A DNA stretch of 64,000 nt from Thioclava pacifica DSM 10166 (GCF_000714535.1 NZ_AUND01000038.1:62001-126000), one strand, 5' to 3'. Shown: positions 24,377 through 34,984, counted from the stretch's first letter. The notes: a model not told the origin generated them from the sequence alone. A program made the numbers and translations.

Positions 24377-24389
24377 GAACGAGCGTTCA
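24376..24389. promoter_or_regulatory. Perfect palindrome TGAACG-AG-CGTTCA, likely TetR-family operator
   Basis: A 6-2-6 inverted repeat just downstream of the -10 box and 22 bases before the ivd ATG. Palindromes of this size and type are typical TetR-family operators, and TetR-type regulators (LiuQ class) control branched-chain amino acid breakdown in several proteobacteria. No regulator gene lies in the window, so the protein is inferred. Confidence 0.6.
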
Positions 24390-24411
24390 ATAAACCGGGG
24401 GAGGAGATCCG

Positions 24412-25572
24412 ATGTTCGCAGGCTCGATGGAGTTTGATCTGGGCGAGGATATCGCCGCGCTTCGTGACATGGTGCGTCGCTGGGCGGCCGAGCGGGTGGC
24501 GCCGATCGCCGCCAAGACCGATCTGGATAACGAGTTCCCCAATGAACTTTGGACCGAGATGGGCGAGCTGGGTCTGCTGGGCATCACCGTGGCCGAAGAA
24601 TATGGCGGGGCGGGGATGGGCTATCTTGCCCATGTGGTCGCGACTGAAGAGATCGCGCGCGCCTCGGCCTCGATCGCGCTGAGCTATGGCGCGCATTCGA
24701 ACCTCTGCGTGAACCAGATCAAGATCAACGGTTCGGAAGAGCAGAAGAAGAAATATCTTCCCGGGCTGATTGCCGGGACCAGCGTCGGCGCGCTGGCGAT
24801 GTCGGAATCGGGGGCCGGTTCGGACGTGGTGGGCATGAAGCTCAAGGCCGAGAAGCGCAACGGCTACTACGTGCTCAACGGCCATAAATACTGGATCACC
24901 AACGGGCCGGATGCCGATACGCTCGTGGTCTATGCGAAAACCGACCCGGAGGCAGGCTCCAAGGGGATCACCGCCTTCATCGTCGAGAAAAGCTTCAAGG
25001 GCTTCTCCACCTCCAAGCATTTCGACAAGCTCGGCATGCGTGGCTCGAACACGGCGCAGCTGTTCTTCGAGGATTGCGAAGTGCCCTTCGAGAACGTGCT
25101 GGGTGCGGAAGGCAAGGGCGTGCGCGTGCTGATGTCGGGTCTCGATTACGAGCGCGTCGTGCTCTCGGGCATCGGCACCGGCATCATGATGGCGTGCCTC
25201 GACGAGGTCGTGCCCTATTCCAAGGAGCGCCAGCAATTCGGCCAGCCGATTGGGAACTTCCAGCTCATGCAGGCCAAGATCGCCGATATGTATGTCGCGA
25301 TGAACACCGCGCGGGCTTATACCTATGAGGTCGCCAAGGCCTGCGATCGCGGCCAAGTGACGCGTCAGGATGCGGCGGCGACCGTGCTTTATGCCTCCGA
25401 GCAGGCGATGGTGCAGGCGCATCAGGCCGTGCAAGCCCTTGGAGGCGCTGGGTTCCTGAGTGATTCCAACGTCAGCCGCCTGTTCCGTGATGCCAAGCTG
25501 ATGGAGATCGGCGCGGGCACCTCGGAAATTCGTCGCATGCTCATCGGCCGCGAGATCATGGGGGGCGCGTGA
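24412..25572 (+). CDS. ivd: Isovaleryl-CoA dehydrogenase
   Basis: 386 aa acyl-CoA dehydrogenase; oxidises isovaleryl-CoA to 3-methylcrotonyl-CoA in leucine breakdown, with FAD. Signature segments are [23 protein letters not shown] and the C-terminal QALGGAGFL plus [15 protein letters not shown]. The catalytic glutamate is at E247 in [10 protein letters not shown], the position used by isovaleryl-CoA dehydrogenases rather than by the general short/medium-chain enzymes, which supports the specific call. ATG 24412 follows GGGGGAGGAGA; a second in-frame ATG at 24427 is possible. First gene of a seven-gene operon; its stop overlaps the next start (TGATG). Confidence 0.95.
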   Translation: MFAGSMEFDLGEDIAALRDMVRRWAAERVAPIAAKTDLDNEFPNELWTEMGELGLLGITVAEEYGGAGMGYLAHVVATEEIARASASIALSYGAHSNLCVNQIKINGSEEQKKKYLPGLIAGTSVGALAMSESGAGSDVVGMKLKAEKRNGYYVLNGHKYWITNGPDADTLVVYAKTDPEAGSKGITAFIVEKSFKGFSTSKHFDKLGMRGSNTAQLFFEDCEVPFENVLGAEGKGVRVLMSGLDYERVVLSGIGTGIMMACLDEVVPYSKERQQFGQPIGNFQLMQAKIADMYVAMNTARAYTYEVAKACDRGQVTRQDAAATVLYASEQAMVQAHQAVQALGGAGFLSDSNVSRLFRDAKLMEIGAGTSEIRRMLIGREIMGGA

Positions 25573-26039
25573 TGCGCCCTCTGGCAATCTCTCTTGCATT
25601 GGCGCTGGCGGCCGCTCCGGCCCTCGCGCAAGAGCCGCAGGTCGATCCGGCCACGGTGCGCGCCTGTTTCGATGATGCGACCGGCACCACGCCCGATTGC
25701 GTGGGCAAGGCGGCTGCGGCCTGCCAGTCCCAGCCGGGCGGCGACACCACTTTGGGCATCTCCGCCTGCCTTCAGGGCGAGGCGCAGGCTTGGGACGATC
25801 TTCTGAACGCGCAATACAAGGGCGTGCGGGCGCGGCTGCTCGAACAGGGCGGCACCGATCTGGCCGATCAACTGCTTGATGCGCAGCGGGCCTGGATCGC
25901 CTTCCGCGATGCCGATTGCTCTCTGGTCTATGCGATCTGGGCCGAGGGCTCGATCCGCACCGTGATGGCGTCGGATTGTTATCTTCACAAGACCGCGCAG
26001 CGCGCTTTGGAGCTGCGCGATATGGGGAGCATGGAATGA
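25572..26039 (+). CDS. Secreted LprI/DUF1311-type protein
   Basis: 155 aa with a signal peptide (residues 1-20, ending APALAQ). The mature part has the lysozyme-inhibitor LprI-N (DUF1311) pattern: AC[18 protein letters not shown], then [16 protein letters not shown] and a C-terminal CY. Six cysteines could pair in the periplasm. Family members in mycobacteria inhibit lysozyme; most others are uncharacterised. It overlaps ivd by one base at its start and mccB by four at its end, so it is translated as a full operon member although it has no catalytic role in leucine catabolism. Confidence 0.85.
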   Translation: MRPLAISLALALAAAPALAQEPQVDPATVRACFDDATGTTPDCVGKAAAACQSQPGGDTTLGISACLQGEAQAWDDLLNAQYKGVRARLLEQGGTDLADQLLDAQRAWIAFRDADCSLVYAIWAEGSIRTVMASDCYLHKTAQRALELRDMGSME

Positions 26040-27640
26040 AACTGTCCTCTCAGGTTCTCACCTCGTCGGAGGGGTTTGCGAAAAACCGCGCCGCGCATCT
26101 CGAGGCGCTCGCCACGGTGCGCGCGGCGGCCGAGGCCGCGGCGGCGGGCGGTGGCCCGGCGGCGCTCGAGCGGCACCTGTCGCGCGGCAAGATGGCCCCG
26201 CGCGAGCGGGTGGCAGGGCTTCTCGATCCCGGCTCGCCGTTTCTCGAAGTGGGCGCGACGGCGGCGCATGACATGTATGGCAATGCCGCGCCTTGTGCGG
26301 GCGTGATCGCCGGGATTGGCCGGGTGCAGGGCCAGGAGGTCATGGTCGTCGCGAACGACGCCACCGTGAAGGGCGGCACCTATTACCCGCTCACGGTGAA
26401 AAAGCACCTGCGCGCGCAGGAGATTGCCGAGGAAAACCATCTGCCCTGCATCTACCTCGTCGACTCGGGCGGCGCGAACCTGCCCAATCAGGACGAGGTC
26501 TTCCCCGATCGCGACCATTTCGGCCGCATCTTCTTCAATCAGGCGCGGATGTCGGCGAAGGGCATCGCCCAGATCGCCGTGGTGATGGGGTCCTGCACGG
26601 CAGGCGGCGCCTATGTGCCCGCGATGTCGGATGTGACGATCATCGTGAAGGAACAGGGCACGATCTTCCTCGCAGGTCCGCCGCTGGTGAAGGCCGCGAC
26701 GGGCGAGGTGGTCAGCGCCGAGGATCTGGGCGGCGGCGATGTGCATACGCGGCTCTCGGGCGTGGCCGATTACCTCGCCGAGGATGACGCCCATGCGCTG
26801 GCGCTGGCGCGCCGCGCGGTCGGCTCGCTCAACCGCGCCAAGCCCTCGACCGTGCAATGGCAGGCCGAGGAAGAACCCGCCTACGACCCTGAGGAAATCC
26901 TCGGCGTGGTGCCGGCCGATCTGCGCACCCCCTACGACATCCGCGAGGTGATCGCCCGTATCGTGGACGGCTCGCGCTTCGACGAGTTCAAGCCGCGCTT
27001 CGGCGAGACCATCGTGACCGGTTTTGCCCATGTCAAAGGCTGCCCGGTGGGGATCGTCGCCAATAACGGCGTGCTCTTCTCGGAGGCTGCGCAGAAGGCC
27101 GCGCATTTCATCGAACTGTGCTCGCAACGCTCGGTGCCGCTCGTGTTCCTGCAAAACATCACCGGCTTCATGGTGGGCCGCAAATATGAGAACGAAGGCA
27201 TCGCGCGCCACGGAGCCAAGATGGTCACCGCCGTCGCCACGACCTCGGTGCCGAAGATCACGATGCTGGTCGGCGGCTCCTTCGGGGCGGGTAACTACGG
27301 CATGGCCGGGCGCGCCTATTCCCCGCGCTTCCTCTGGACCTGGCCCAATTCACGGATCTCTGTGATGGGCGGCGAACAGGCCGCGGGCGTGCTCGCCACC
27401 GTCAAACGCGACGGGATCGAGCGCAAGGGCGGCCAGTGGTCGGCCGAGGAAGAGGCCGAATTCAAGCGCCCCACCATCGAGATGTTCGAACGCCAGTCGC
27501 ACCCGCTCTACGCCTCGGCGCGGCTCTGGGATGACGGCATCATCGACCCGCGCAAATCGCGTGAGGTGCTGGCGCTCTCGCTCTCCGCCGCGCTCAACGC
27601 GCCGATCGAACCGACCCGCTTCGGCGTGTTCCGGATGTAA
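26036..27640 (+). CDS. mccB: 3-methylcrotonyl-CoA carboxylase beta subunit (carboxyltransferase)
   Basis: 534 aa. Transfers the carboxyl group from biotin to 3-methylcrotonyl-CoA. It is a carboxyltransferase of the AccD/PccB fold; [24 protein letters not shown] opens the domain, followed by [16 protein letters not shown] and [17 protein letters not shown]. The asparagine/glycine patterns and 534-residue length match MccB rather than PccB (~510). Context with ivd, mccA and hmgL makes the substrate assignment strong. ATG 26036 overlaps the previous stop (ATGA). After the gene comes a 123-base spacer with a hairpin element before mccA. Confidence 0.95.
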   Translation: MKLSSQVLTSSEGFAKNRAAHLEALATVRAAAEAAAAGGGPAALERHLSRGKMAPRERVAGLLDPGSPFLEVGATAAHDMYGNAAPCAGVIAGIGRVQGQEVMVVANDATVKGGTYYPLTVKKHLRAQEIAEENHLPCIYLVDSGGANLPNQDEVFPDRDHFGRIFFNQARMSAKGIAQIAVVMGSCTAGGAYVPAMSDVTIIVKEQGTIFLAGPPLVKAATGEVVSAEDLGGGDVHTRLSGVADYLAEDDAHALALARRAVGSLNRAKPSTVQWQAEEEPAYDPEEILGVVPADLRTPYDIREVIARIVDGSRFDEFKPRFGETIVTGFAHVKGCPVGIVANNGVLFSEAAQKAAHFIELCSQRSVPLVFLQNITGFMVGRKYENEGIARHGAKMVTAVATTSVPKITMLVGGSFGAGNYGMAGRAYSPRFLWTWPNSRISVMGGEQAAGVLATVKRDGIERKGGQWSAEEEAEFKRPTIEMFERQSHPLYASARLWDDGIIDPRKSREVLALSLSAALNAPIEPTRFGVFRM

Positions 27641-27647
27641 GTTTTTC

Positions 27648-27741
27648 GCCTCCGGCGGGGATATTTGATGCAGTTGGAAAACAGCACCGTTTCGCTTCCA
27701 ACTGCTCGAAATATCCCGGGGGCACGGGGGCAGAGCCCCCG
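27648..27741. repeat. Intra-operon inverted-repeat element (ATATTT family)
   Basis: Arms GGGATATTT-GAT-GCAGTTGGAA (27658-27679) and the complementary strand at 27696-27717 pair at 19 of 22 positions around a 16-base loop. It is followed by a CGGGGGC/GCCCCCG hairpin with triloop AGA (27725-27741). The 19-mer at 27648-27666 is identical to 53205-53223. It lies between mccB and mccA and could alter transcript stability or subunit ratio. Confidence 0.8.
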
Positions 27742-27763
27742 CCGTTCACAAGGGGAGACCGAC

Positions 27764-29680
27764 ATGTTTTCCAAGATCCTGATCGCCAATCGCGGGGAAA
27801 TCGCCTGCCGCGTCATCGAGACCGCGCGCAAGCTGGGCGTCGCGAGCGTGGCCGTCTATTCCGAGGCCGACGCGCAGGCGCGTCATGTGGCGATGGCAGA
27901 TGAAGCCGTGGCGATTGGCGGCCCGGCGCCAAAAGACAGCTACCTGCGCGCTGAGGCGATCATCGCCGCCGCCCAACAGACTGGCGCGCAGGCGATCCAT
28001 CCGGGCTATGGGTTCCTCTCCGAGAACCCCGATTTCGTCGAGGCCGTCGAGGCGGCGGGGCTCACTTTCATCGGCCCTTCGGCCAAGGCGATCCGTGCGA
28101 TGGGGCTCAAGGATGCGGCCAAGGCGCTGATGGAAAAGGCGGGCGTGCCCGTTGTTCCGGGCTATCACGGCGAGAACCAGGACCCCGAGCATCTCGCGGG
28201 CGCGGCCGACACGATCGGCTATCCTGTTCTCATCAAGGCGGTCGCGGGCGGCGGTGGCAAGGGGATGCGGCTGGTCGAGAAACCCTCCGAGTTCGCCGAT
28301 GCGCTCGCCTCGGCGCAGGGCGAGGCGCAGACCGCTTTCGGCAATCCCGCCGTGCTGATCGAGAAATTCATCTCTGCGCCGCGCCATATCGAGGTGCAGG
28401 TCTTCGGTGACGGCGAGAAAGCGGTGCATCTGTTCGAGCGCGACTGCTCGCTCCAGCGCCGGCACCAGAAGGTGATCGAGGAGGCCCCTGCGCCGGGCAT
28501 GACGCCCGAGATGCGCGAAGCGATGGGGCAGGCCGCGACACGCGCCGCCGAGGCCATCGGCTACAAGGGCGCGGGCACGGTGGAGTTCATCGTGGACGGT
28601 TCGGACGGGCTGCGCCCCGACCGGTTCTGGTTCATGGAGATGAACACCCGCCTTCAGGTCGAGCATCCCGTGACCGAGGCGATCACCGGGGTCGATCTGG
28701 TCGAATGGCAGTTGCGGGTGGCCTCGGGCGAGCCGCTGCCCTGCGCCCAAGAAGATCTGAGCATCACCGGCCATGCGTTCGAAGCCCGGCTTTATGCCGA
28801 AGACGTGCCTGCGGGGTTCCTGCCCGCGACCGGGACGCTCTCGCATCTGCGTTTCGCCGAGGGTTGCCGCGCCGATACCGGTGTGCGCACCGGCGACACG
28901 ATCAGCCCGTGGTATGACCCGATGATCGCGAAGGTCATCACGCATGGTCCGACCCGCGCCACCGCGCTGGGGCAGCTCGCCCGCGCGCTGGAAGAGACCG
29001 AAGTGGCGGGGACGGTGACGAACCTCGCCTTCCTCGCGCGGCTCGCACGGCATGAGGGCTTTGCGGCCGGAAAGGTCGATACCGGGCTGATCGGGCGCGA
29101 GATCGACACGCTTTCGGCGCCCGTTGCCACGCCTGCGGCCGCCAAGGCGCTGGGGGTGATCGCGGCGGCCGGGCTCTGGGAGGGCGCGGCAAGCGGCTTC
29201 AACCTTTGGGGCGCACCGCGCCGGGCTGTCCCGTTCGAAGAAGAGGCCGCGATCCGTGTTCACGGGCCGGGCCATGTCACGGTCGAGCTGGGCGAGGTGT
29301 CGCATGATTGCGTGCTGGCCGAGGATGGCTGGCGGGTCGATGGCGCCAAGACCGGCGCCCGGATGGCCCGCGATGCGGATGCGGTGACGATCTTCCTGCA
29401 TGGCGCGCATCGCTTCGAAATCCCCGATCTGCTGGCGCGCGGCAGCGATGCCGAGGCCTCTGACCTGACGCTCGCCCCGATGCCGGGTCTGGTGAAATCG
29501 GTCTTCGTCAAGGCGGGCCAGCAGGTGGCCGCGGGCGATCGGCTTGCGATCATGGAGGCGATGAAGATGGAGCACACGATGCTTGCCGCGCGCGATGGGG
29601 TGGTGGCCGAAGTTCTGGTCACCGCTGGCGCGCAGGTCGAGGCGGGTGCTGCGCTGATCCGGCTGGAGGAAGAGGAATGA
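27764..29680 (+). CDS. mccA: 3-methylcrotonyl-CoA carboxylase alpha subunit (biotin carboxylase / biotin carrier)
   Basis: 638 aa. N-terminal biotin carboxylase domain (~1-445) opens FSKILIANRGEIACRVI; the ATP-grasp contains GGGGKGMR, and FMEMNTRLQVEHPVTE is the active-site strand. A linker domain is followed by the biotinyl domain with K601 in MEAMKMEH. Together with MccB it carboxylates 3-methylcrotonyl-CoA. ATG 27764 follows AGGGGAGA; the frame is open further upstream but runs through the repeat element. The stop overlaps the GST gene by 4 bases. Confidence 0.95.
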   Translation: MFSKILIANRGEIACRVIETARKLGVASVAVYSEADAQARHVAMADEAVAIGGPAPKDSYLRAEAIIAAAQQTGAQAIHPGYGFLSENPDFVEAVEAAGLTFIGPSAKAIRAMGLKDAAKALMEKAGVPVVPGYHGENQDPEHLAGAADTIGYPVLIKAVAGGGGKGMRLVEKPSEFADALASAQGEAQTAFGNPAVLIEKFISAPRHIEVQVFGDGEKAVHLFERDCSLQRRHQKVIEEAPAPGMTPEMREAMGQAATRAAEAIGYKGAGTVEFIVDGSDGLRPDRFWFMEMNTRLQVEHPVTEAITGVDLVEWQLRVASGEPLPCAQEDLSITGHAFEARLYAEDVPAGFLPATGTLSHLRFAEGCRADTGVRTGDTISPWYDPMIAKVITHGPTRATALGQLARALEETEVAGTVTNLAFLARLARHEGFAAGKVDTGLIGREIDTLSAPVATPAAAKALGVIAAAGLWEGAASGFNLWGAPRRAVPFEEEAAIRVHGPGHVTVELGEVSHDCVLAEDGWRVDGAKTGARMARDADAVTIFLHGAHRFEIPDLLARGSDAEASDLTLAPMPGLVKSVFVKAGQQVAAGDRLAIMEAMKMEHTMLAARDGVVAEVLVTAGAQVEAGAALIRLEEEE

Positions 29681-30330
29681 TCCGGCTGCACCACGTTCCT
29701 GGTTCGCGCTCGATGCGGGTGCTGTGGCTGCTCGAGGAGCTGGGGCTGGAGTATGAGTTGAAAACCTGGTCGCTGACCGATGGCTCGCTGCGCAGCCCCG
29801 AGTTCCGCGCGATGTCCCCGGCGGGTCGCATTCCGGCGCTGGAGATCGACGGGCGCTCGATCTTCGAGAGCGGCGCGATCGTCGAATATCTCGCCGAGCG
29901 CCATCCCGGGGCGGGGCTGGCGCCGCCCGTGGGGGAGGCCTCGCGCGCGGATTATCTCGAATGGGTGCATTTCGCGGAAACGCAAGCCAACATCCTGCAA
30001 AACCTCAACTTTCACCACATCTTCCTGCGGCCCGTCGAGGCGCGCTCGGTCGCGATGACCAAGCTCGACACGAAGCGGCTCGAGGTCACGATGAAGGCGC
30101 TCGAGGCGCATCTGGAGGGGCGCGACTGGCTGCTTGGGGTGTTCTCGGCGGCGGACTGCATGCTGGGTTTCAACCTCGACGCGATGTTCCGTTTCGTGCG
30201 GTCCGAGGGTTTCCCGAATATCGCGGCCTATCGCGCGCGGGTCGAGGCGCGCCCGGCCTATGCGCGGGCCGTCGCGGCGGGCGGGGCGAGCATGTATGCG
30301 CAGGATTTCTATGAGGTGTCCGATGGCTGA
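29677..30330 (+). CDS. Glutathione S-transferase family protein
   Basis: 217 aa. N-terminal thioredoxin-like GST domain (RLHHVPGSRSMRVLWLLEELGLEYE; SPAGRIPALEIDG; IFESGAIVEYLAERHPG, giving the cis-Pro and the ES glutathione-binding pair). The C-terminal helical domain includes WLLGVFSAADCMLGFNL, close to the usual N-capping box. The presumed catalytic residue is S in PGSRS, as in beta/theta-like bacterial GSTs. Overlaps mccA by 4 and hmgL by 8 bases, so it belongs to the leucine operon. A substrate or detoxifying role in that pathway is not evident from sequence. Confidence 0.88.
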   Translation: MIRLHHVPGSRSMRVLWLLEELGLEYELKTWSLTDGSLRSPEFRAMSPAGRIPALEIDGRSIFESGAIVEYLAERHPGAGLAPPVGEASRADYLEWVHFAETQANILQNLNFHHIFLRPVEARSVAMTKLDTKRLEVTMKALEAHLEGRDWLLGVFSAADCMLGFNLDAMFRFVRSEGFPNIAAYRARVEARPAYARAVAAGGASMYAQDFYEVSDG

Positions 30331-31186
30331 GAGGGTCGAAATCTTCGAGATGGCCCCGCGCGACGGGCTGCAGAATGAGAAGCGCGCGATCGCGCTGGCC
30401 GACAAGATCGCGCTGGTCGATTGCCTGAGCCGCGCGGGGTTCCACCGGATCGAGGTGGGCTCGTTCGTCAGCCCGAAATGGGTGCCGCAAATGGCGGATT
30501 CGGCGGCCGTGTTCGCGGGGATCGCGCGCAAGCCGGGGATTTCCTACGCGGCGCTGACGCCGAACATGAAGGGCTATGAGGCCGCGAAGGCGGCAGGCGC
30601 GGATGAGGTGGCGATCTTCGCATCGGCCTCGGAAGGGTTTTCGCGCGCCAACCTCAATTGTTCGATTTCGGAAAGTCTGGACCGGTTCGCGCCGATCATG
30701 GAGGCCGCGAAACTCGATAATGTGAAAGTGCGCGGCTATGTCTCGGTGGTGACCGATTGCCCTTTCGACGGCAAGACGCCACCCGAAAACGTCGCGAAGG
30801 TCGTGGCGAGCCTGCGCGACATGGGGTGCTATGAGATCAGCCTAGGCGACACGATCGGGCAGGGCACGCCCGAAAGCGTGACGGCAATGCTGCGCGCCGT
30901 GCTGGATGAGGCGCCCGCCGATCAGTTGGCCGGGCATTTCCATGACACGAGCGGGCGCGCGCTCGACAATATCGAGGCGTCGCTGGCACTGGGCCTGCGG
31001 GTCTTCGATGCGGCGGTGGGCGGTCTGGGCGGTTGTCCTTACGCGCCGGGGGCTGCGGGGAATGTCGCGACCGAGGCGGTGAACGCGCGGCTTGTCGCGC
31101 TGGGATATGAGACGGGGCTGGATGCGGGTGTGCTGAAAGAGGCGGCGGCACTGGCGCGGAAGATGAAAGGGCAGGGCGATGTTTGA
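30323..31186 (+). CDS. hmgL: Hydroxymethylglutaryl-CoA lyase
   Basis: 287 aa. Cleaves HMG-CoA to acetoacetate and acetyl-CoA, the last step of leucine degradation. It is a TIM-barrel of the DRE-TIM family: APRDGLQNE near the N terminus, EVGSFVSPKWVPQM, AGHFHDTSGRALDN with the metal-binding HxH, and the signature GGLGGCPYAPGAAGN with the catalytic cysteine. ATG 30323 overlaps the GST gene by 8 bases, and the 3' end overlaps the hydratase gene by 8. Confidence 0.95.
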   Translation: MAERVEIFEMAPRDGLQNEKRAIALADKIALVDCLSRAGFHRIEVGSFVSPKWVPQMADSAAVFAGIARKPGISYAALTPNMKGYEAAKAAGADEVAIFASASEGFSRANLNCSISESLDRFAPIMEAAKLDNVKVRGYVSVVTDCPFDGKTPPENVAKVVASLRDMGCYEISLGDTIGQGTPESVTAMLRAVLDEAPADQLAGHFHDTSGRALDNIEASLALGLRVFDAAVGGLGGCPYAPGAAGNVATEAVNARLVALGYETGLDAGVLKEAAALARKMKGQGDV

Positions 31187-31961
31187 GACGATCAAGGTCA
31201 GCACCGACGAGCGGGGCATTTCGCGGCTGACGCTCGCGCGGTCGGAGAAACATAACGCGCTCTCGGAGCAGATGATGGAGGAGCTGACCACAGCCATCGC
31301 GCAGCTTGGCGCGGATGAAGCGGTGCGCGTCGTGATCCTTCAGGCCGAGGGGAGCAGCTTCTGCGCGGGTGGTGATTTGAAATGGATGCAGGCGCAGATG
31401 GCGGCGGGCGCGAAAGAGCGCGCGGCGGCGGCGCGCAAGCTCGCCACGATGCTCCAGGCGCTCAATACCTGCCCGAAGCCGGTAATCGGCGCAGTGCAGG
31501 GCAATGCCTTCGGCGGCGGGATCGGCATAATGTCGGTCTGCGATGTGGCCGTGGGTGTCGAGGGCGCGAAATTCGGCCTGACCGAAACAAGGCTCGGCCT
31601 GACCCCGGCGACGATCTCGCCTTACGTGGTCGCGCGGATGGGCGAGGCGCGAGCGCGCCGGGTCTTTATGTCCTCGAGGATATTCGAGGCCGCCGAGGCG
31701 CGTGATCTGGGATTGCTGGCCAAGGTCGTCTTGCCGGAGATGCTGGAGCGGGCCGTGATGGCCGAGGCCGAGTCCTATCTGGCCTGCGCGCCCGGTGCAG
31801 TGGGCGAGGCGAAGGCTCTGATACGCGCTCTGGGACCCAAAATCGACGAGAGCACGATCGACATGACGATCGAGGCTTTGGTCACCCGCTGGGCCTCTGC
31901 CGAGTCGGACGAGGGAATCAGCGCCTTCTTCGAAAAACGCCCTCCTGCGTGGAAACGGTGA
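31179..31961 (+). CDS. liuC: Enoyl-CoA hydratase family, probable methylglutaconyl-CoA hydratase
   Basis: 260 aa crotonase fold. The oxyanion-hole segments are SSFCAGGDLKWMQ and NAFGGGIGIMSVCDVAVG, and EAKFGLTETRLGLTPATISPYV carries the catalytic region. Hydrates 3-methylglutaconyl-CoA to HMG-CoA; the specificity is inferred from the operon, which has every other leucine-degradation enzyme. Last gene of the operon; a perfect hairpin with T-run lies 138 bases downstream. Confidence 0.9.
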   Translation: MFETIKVSTDERGISRLTLARSEKHNALSEQMMEELTTAIAQLGADEAVRVVILQAEGSSFCAGGDLKWMQAQMAAGAKERAAAARKLATMLQALNTCPKPVIGAVQGNAFGGGIGIMSVCDVAVGVEGAKFGLTETRLGLTPATISPYVVARMGEARARRVFMSSRIFEAAEARDLGLLAKVVLPEMLERAVMAEAESYLACAPGAVGEAKALIRALGPKIDESTIDMTIEALVTRWASAESDEGISAFFEKRPPAWKR

Positions 31962-32098
31962 TTCGGCGCAATTTCCGAAAAATCAAAACCGCGTTAACTT
32001 TGCGATAATTTCGCGCTGGCAGCATTTGGGCCGGACCCAAGCGCCGCTGGAGAAAGCGTGATCGGCCCTGCGGCCAATTTTCGCATGCATCGGTATAC

Positions 32099-32132
32099 AA
32101 AATCGCTTTCCACCCCTGCGGAAAGCGATTTT
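32099..32132. terminator. Perfect 13-bp hairpin, bidirectional terminator-like
   Basis: AAAATCGCTTTCC (32099-32111) pairs without mismatch with 32120-32132 around an 8-base loop; the stem ends in A4/T4. It likely stops transcripts from the leucine operon, and it lies only 16 bases before the nuo -35 box. Confidence 0.8.
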
Positions 32133-32147
32133 CCGACCCTCGCTCGG

Positions 32148-32176
32148 TTGACCCGAAAGGGGCACGGGTCTATTGC
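32148..32176 (+). promoter_or_regulatory. Putative sigma-70 promoter of the nuo operon
   Basis: TTGACC (32148-32153), a 17-base spacer and TATTGC (32171-32176). The start of transcription would be near 32183, giving a ~50-base leader that contains a small GCGAC/GTCGC hairpin before nuoA. Confidence 0.6.
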
Positions 32177-32232
32177 TCGCCTAGCCGGAACCTGCGCGAC
32201 ATCTCGTCGCGATGTTAGGGAGCCAAAAGCCC

Positions 32233-33122
<890 letters not shown>

Positions 33123-33134
33123 GGAGAGCGAGAG

Positions 33135-33743
33135 ATGGACGATACTGCCCTTCAGGAACTGGCTGCGCATATCGAGCTGAAACGTCCCGATGACGTGGTC
33201 TCGACCGAAATCGCCTTTGGCGAGCTGACAGTGACGATCACCGCGCAATCGGCGGCAAGCTTCGTGGAATTCCTGCGCGACGATTCAAGCTGCCTGTTCT
33301 CGAACCTCGTCGACATCACCGCCGTCGACTGGCCCGAGCGCCCGCACCGCTTCGATGTCGTCTGGCATTTCCTGTCGATGTATCGCAACCAGCGCATCCG
33401 GGTGAAGGCGGCGATCCGCGAAGAGGACATGGTTCCCTCGATCACCGACATTCATCCCAGCGCGAACTGGTTCGAGCGCGAGATCTTCGACATGTTCGGC
33501 ATCCTGTTCTCGGGCCATCCGGACCTGCGCCGCCTGCTGACCGATTACGGCTTCCGTGGTCATCCGCTGCGCAAGGACTTCCCGACCACCGGCTATGTCG
33601 AGGTGCGCTATGACGAAGTGCTCAAGCGCGTCGTCTACGAGCCGGTGAAGCTGACGCAGGAATACCGGCAGTTCGATTTCCTCTCCCCTTGGGAGGGCGC
33701 GAAATACATCCTTCCGGGTGACGAGAAGGGAGAGGCGAAATGA
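33135..33743 (+). CDS. nuoC: NADH-quinone oxidoreductase subunit C (30 kDa)
   Basis: 202 aa hydrophilic subunit of the connecting arm. The 30-kDa signature is visible as [27 protein letters not shown] followed by GHPLRKDFP. Separate from NuoD, as usual in alphaproteobacteria. GGAGAGCGAGAG precedes ATG 33135. Ends in an ATGA overlap with nuoD. Confidence 0.96.
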   Translation: MDDTALQELAAHIELKRPDDVVSTEIAFGELTVTITAQSAASFVEFLRDDSSCLFSNLVDITAVDWPERPHRFDVVWHFLSMYRNQRIRVKAAIREEDMVPSITDIHPSANWFEREIFDMFGILFSGHPDLRRLLTDYGFRGHPLRKDFPTTGYVEVRYDEVLKRVVYEPVKLTQEYRQFDFLSPWEGAKYILPGDEKGEAK

Positions 33744-34984
33744 TGGACGGCGATATCCGCAACAATGTCTATGATGACGGCTCGAAGGACCAGCTGACCG
33801 ACGAGCAGCGCATCCGCAACTTCAACATCAACTTCGGTCCTCAGCACCCGGCTGCCCACGGCGTGCTGCGCATGGTGCTGGAGCTCGACGGCGAGGTGGT
33901 GGAACGTGCAGATCCCCACATTGGCCTGCTGCACCGTGGCACTGAGAAGCTGATGGAGAGCCGCACCTACCTGCAGAACCTGCCCTATTTCGACCGCCTC
34001 GATTATGTGGCGCCGATGAACCAGGAACATGCGTGGTGTCTCGCGATCGAGCGTCTGACCGGTGTGGAAGTGCCGCGCCGTGGCTCGCTGATCCGCGTGC
34101 TCTACTCGGAAATCGGGCGCATCCTGAACCACCTGCTGAATGTCACGACGCAGGCGATGGACGTGGGCGCGCTGACCCCGCCGCTCTGGGGCTTCGAGGC
34201 CCGCGAAGAGCTGATGGTCTTCTACGAGCGCGCCTGCGGTGCGCGCCTGCACTCTGCCTATTTCCGTCCCGGTGGCGTGCACCAGGACCTGCCGCCGAAG
34301 CTGCTCGACGATATCGAGGAGTTCTGCGGCCGCTTCCCGAAGCTGCTCGACGATATCGAGGGGCTGCTGACCGAGAACCGGATCTTCAAGCAGCGTAACG
34401 TCGATATCTGCATCATCTCGGAAGAAGAGATCCAGCAATGGGGCTATTCGGGCGTGATGGTGCGCGGCTCAGGCCTCGCTTGGGATCTGCGTCGCGCGCA
34501 GCCCTACGAGTGCTATGACGAGTTCGACTTCCAGATCCCGATCGGCAAGAACGGCGATTGCTACGACCGCTATCTCTGCCGCATGGCCGAGATGCGCGAG
34601 TCGACCAAGATCGTCCTGCAATGCATCGAGAAGCTGCGGATGCCGGAGAACCAGGGCGACGTGCTCGCGCGCGGCAAGCTGACCCCGCCGAAGCGCTCGG
34701 ACATGAAGACCTCGATGGAGAGCCTGATCCACCACTTCAAGCTCTATACCGAAGGCTTCCACGTGCCCGCCGGCGAGGTCTATGCCGCCGTCGAGGCGCC
34801 CAAGGGCGAATTCGGCGTCTATCTCGTGGCCGATGGCACCAACAAGCCTTACCGCGCGAAGATCCGCGCCCCGGGCTATCTGCACCTGCAATCCATGGAT
34901 CACGTCGCCAAGGGCCACATGCTCGCCGACGTGTCTGCAATCATCGGCACGATGGATATCGTGTTCGGGGAGGTTGACCGCTAA
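33740..34984 (+). CDS. nuoD: NADH-quinone oxidoreductase subunit D (49 kDa)
   Basis: 414 aa. Forms the quinone-binding site with NuoB. Conserved stretches are [26 protein letters not shown] and [14 protein letters not shown]; the C terminus DIVFGEVDR is typical. Starts in the nuoC stop (ATGA) and ends in TAATG, so translation of nuoC-D-E is coupled. Confidence 0.97.
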   Translation: MMDGDIRNNVYDDGSKDQLTDEQRIRNFNINFGPQHPAAHGVLRMVLELDGEVVERADPHIGLLHRGTEKLMESRTYLQNLPYFDRLDYVAPMNQEHAWCLAIERLTGVEVPRRGSLIRVLYSEIGRILNHLLNVTTQAMDVGALTPPLWGFEAREELMVFYERACGARLHSAYFRPGGVHQDLPPKLLDDIEEFCGRFPKLLDDIEGLLTENRIFKQRNVDICIISEEEIQQWGYSGVMVRGSGLAWDLRRAQPYECYDEFDFQIPIGKNGDCYDRYLCRMAEMRESTKIVLQCIEKLRMPENQGDVLARGKLTPPKRSDMKTSMESLIHHFKLYTEGFHVPAGEVYAAVEAPKGEFGVYLVADGTNKPYRAKIRAPGYLHLQSMDHVAKGHMLADVSAIIGTMDIVFGEVDR

